A DNA stretch of 64,000 nt from CAKZSB01 sp964573105 (lineage in GTDB: Bacteria > Pseudomonadota > Gammaproteobacteria > Granulosicoccales > Granulosicoccaceae): positions 1 to 64,000 of the forward strand of contig CAZNIS010000020.1 of the NCBI GenBank assembly GCA_964573105.1, in the 5' to 3' direction. The notes under the pieces were generated by a model. That model searched no databases. It saw only the letters and a list, made by a program, of their open reading frames with translations, and was not told where the DNA came from. Made by a program: the position numbers and the translations under genes. Position 1 is the first letter of the stretch, and each line of letters begins with the position of its first letter. This document shows, piece by piece, positions 63,051 to 64,000 of this stretch.

Positions 63051-63630
63051 TCCAATGATCAGACATCCGCTCGACGATATGCAGTTCAAGGCGGCCGACG
63101 TTCAGCCGGATATTGCGTTGTCGGATGTGCGCGGCAAATCGTTTTGTCAGTTGATGGCGCGACGTGGCATGGCCGATACACTTGCGCAGCGCATGGGGAT
63201 ATCAACTGGTGCCGGTGTCAGCAGCGTTACCGACGCATGGACGGCGCTGCCACTGAGCCCCGGGCAGTGGCTGTTGATCGGCGATGGTGGGCGCGATGGG
63301 GATTTCACTCGTCGCGTAACAGAACGCGCCGGCGATGCCGGTTACGCGAGTGAGCAAAGTCACGCCCGCAACCTGATCAGAATTCAGGGGCTGTTGGCTT
63401 ACGATGTGCTGGCCAAGGGTATTCGGCTCGATCTGGATCCATTAAACACACCGGTCGGCTATGTCGCGCAGACAGTCGCGGCACAGGTTGGCGTCACGTT
63501 GCACAAGCTCGATGAACAACCTACGTTTGATTTGATCGTCTACGCTGGATATGCCGAGAGTTTTTGGCACTGGTTGGTGGACGCGAGTGAGGAATATACT
63601 GTCGACACAGTGATAGTTGATCAGGGATAA
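63043..63630 (+). CDS. soxG: Sarcosine oxidase subunit gamma
   Basis: 195 residues from the GTG at 63043, overlapping soxA by 8 bp, with GGAGA upstream; an ATG at 63055 is an alternative. The SoxG pattern LARNLIRIQGLLAYDVLAKGI-like segment and YTVDTVIVDQG end are present. Small subunit contacting SoxA. Completes soxBDAG for glycine-betaine/creatine-derived sarcosine use. Confidence 0.9.
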   Translation: MANPMIRHPLDDMQFKAADVQPDIALSDVRGKSFCQLMARRGMADTLAQRMGISTGAGVSSVTDAWTALPLSPGQWLLIGDGGRDGDFTRRVTERAGDAGYASEQSHARNLIRIQGLLAYDVLAKGIRLDLDPLNTPVGYVAQTVAAQVGVTLHKLDEQPTFDLIVYAGYAESFWHWLVDASEEYTVDTVIVDQG

Positions 63631-63634
63631 CAAT

Positions 63635-64000
63635 ATGGCGCAGGTGGGGTTGATTGGTCTGGGGGTGATGGGCGCGAGCCTCGCGCTTAACATCGCCGAC
63701 AACGATTATTCGGTAGCGGTCTACAACCGCACGGCGCAGCGAACACACGATTTCGTCAACGACGCCGGTGATCTGAAGGCGCGACTGACCGACTGTGAAA
63801 CGCTGGAGTCACTGGTCGCCAACCTGCAGCAACCCCGAATGATCGTTCTAATGGTCACCGCTGGTGATGTGGTCGATGCACAGATTGATGCACTGCTGCC
63901 GTTGCTCGATAAGGGCGACATCATCATCGACGCCGGCAACGCGAACTATCTCAACACCCGTCGACGCAACGAAAGACTAGCCGACAGCCCGGTGCATTTT
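63635..64000 (+). CDS. gnd: 6-phosphogluconate dehydrogenase, decarboxylating (3' partial)
   Basis: At least 122 residues, running off the window. NADP motif GLIGLGVMGASLALN, then VAVYNRTAQRTHDFV, LMVTAGDVVDAQID and IIIDAGNANYLNTRRRNERL, as in oxidative pentose-phosphate Gnd. Converts 6-phosphogluconate to ribulose-5-phosphate, CO2 and NADPH. ATG at 63635, five bases after soxG; close spacing does not imply pathway linkage. Confidence 0.9.
   Translation, partial: MAQVGLIGLGVMGASLALNIADNDYSVAVYNRTAQRTHDFVNDAGDLKARLTDCETLESLVANLQQPRMIVLMVTAGDVVDAQIDALLPLLDKGDIIIDAGNANYLNTRRRNERLADSPVHF

Overview
The window looks like a draft-assembly scaffold (three runs of N at 636-645, 45372-45471 and 48523-48622) from a free-living, probably marine or brackish gammaproteobacterium. 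The gene content supports this: YgiQ, UPF0114, DUF533, Trm112, YaaA, DUF1992, GtrA, an AruH/GbuA-type arginine route, heterotetrameric sarcosine oxidase, and TRAP and tripartite tricarboxylate (TTT) uptake systems. No rRNA, tRNA, CRISPR array or prophage was seen. Most genes are metabolic and chromosomal.

Layout. 1-1.6 kb: 3'-truncated McrB-type restriction NTPase with an inserted EVE/PUA-like domain. 2-3.2 kb: repeat-rich intergenic block. 3.2-5.8 kb: membrane coiled-coil protein and a DddP-like M24 enzyme. 5.8-7.1 kb: a REP-associated tyrosine transposase (RAYT) between repeats of its apparent REP family. 7.1-11.5 kb: a leftward operon of TRAP transporter DctPQM, cyclase-family hydrolase and OsmC protein. 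12.5-13.8 kb: PuuB-like amine oxidase. 14.4-19 kb: DUF533 protein, acyl-CoA synthetase, SDR, GtrA and UPF0114. 19.2-21.4 kb: aminotransferase plus guanidinobutyrase, matching the arginine transaminase route. 21.5-24.1 kb: an ECF sigma factor with small envelope or secreted proteins. 24.4-29.5 kb: ThDP enzyme, 2-hydroxyacid dehydrogenase, sulfite-oxidase-family enzyme and YaaA.

30.2-36.3 kb is the most unusual metabolic locus. Five genes on one strand encode a ThDP enzyme, a transthyretin-fold protein without the usual YRGS tail, a DmdA-like THF-dependent methyltransferase, and a TTT uptake system (TctC plus a TctA-TctB fusion). It looks like a dedicated route for importing and demethylating or cleaving an organic acid of unknown identity. 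Next to it (36.9-39.5 kb) is a lipoprotein copper-radical oxidase with tandem C-terminal binding modules. 40-43.7 kb: FMN 2-hydroxyacid dehydrogenase, NUDIX hydrolase and an ABC-2 exporter. 44-45 kb: an orphan SoxY/SoxZ pair whose SoxY lacks the sulfur-carrying GGCGG tail. 45-48 kb: a very large low-complexity membrane-anchored protein. 48-58 kb: mostly housekeeping genes. 58.5-64 kb: soxBDAG sarcosine oxidase followed by a partial 6-phosphogluconate dehydrogenase gene.

A second theme is repeats. At least eleven copies of one composite REP element (GTAG/GTGG tetranucleotide plus hairpins) are scattered through the first 40 kb. In five cases the element begins at or within a few bases of the TAG stop codon of the upstream gene, and in three of these the stop lies inside the GTAG head. 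The RAYT gene is the plausible mobiliser. Two further hairpin repeat families and one MITE are present.
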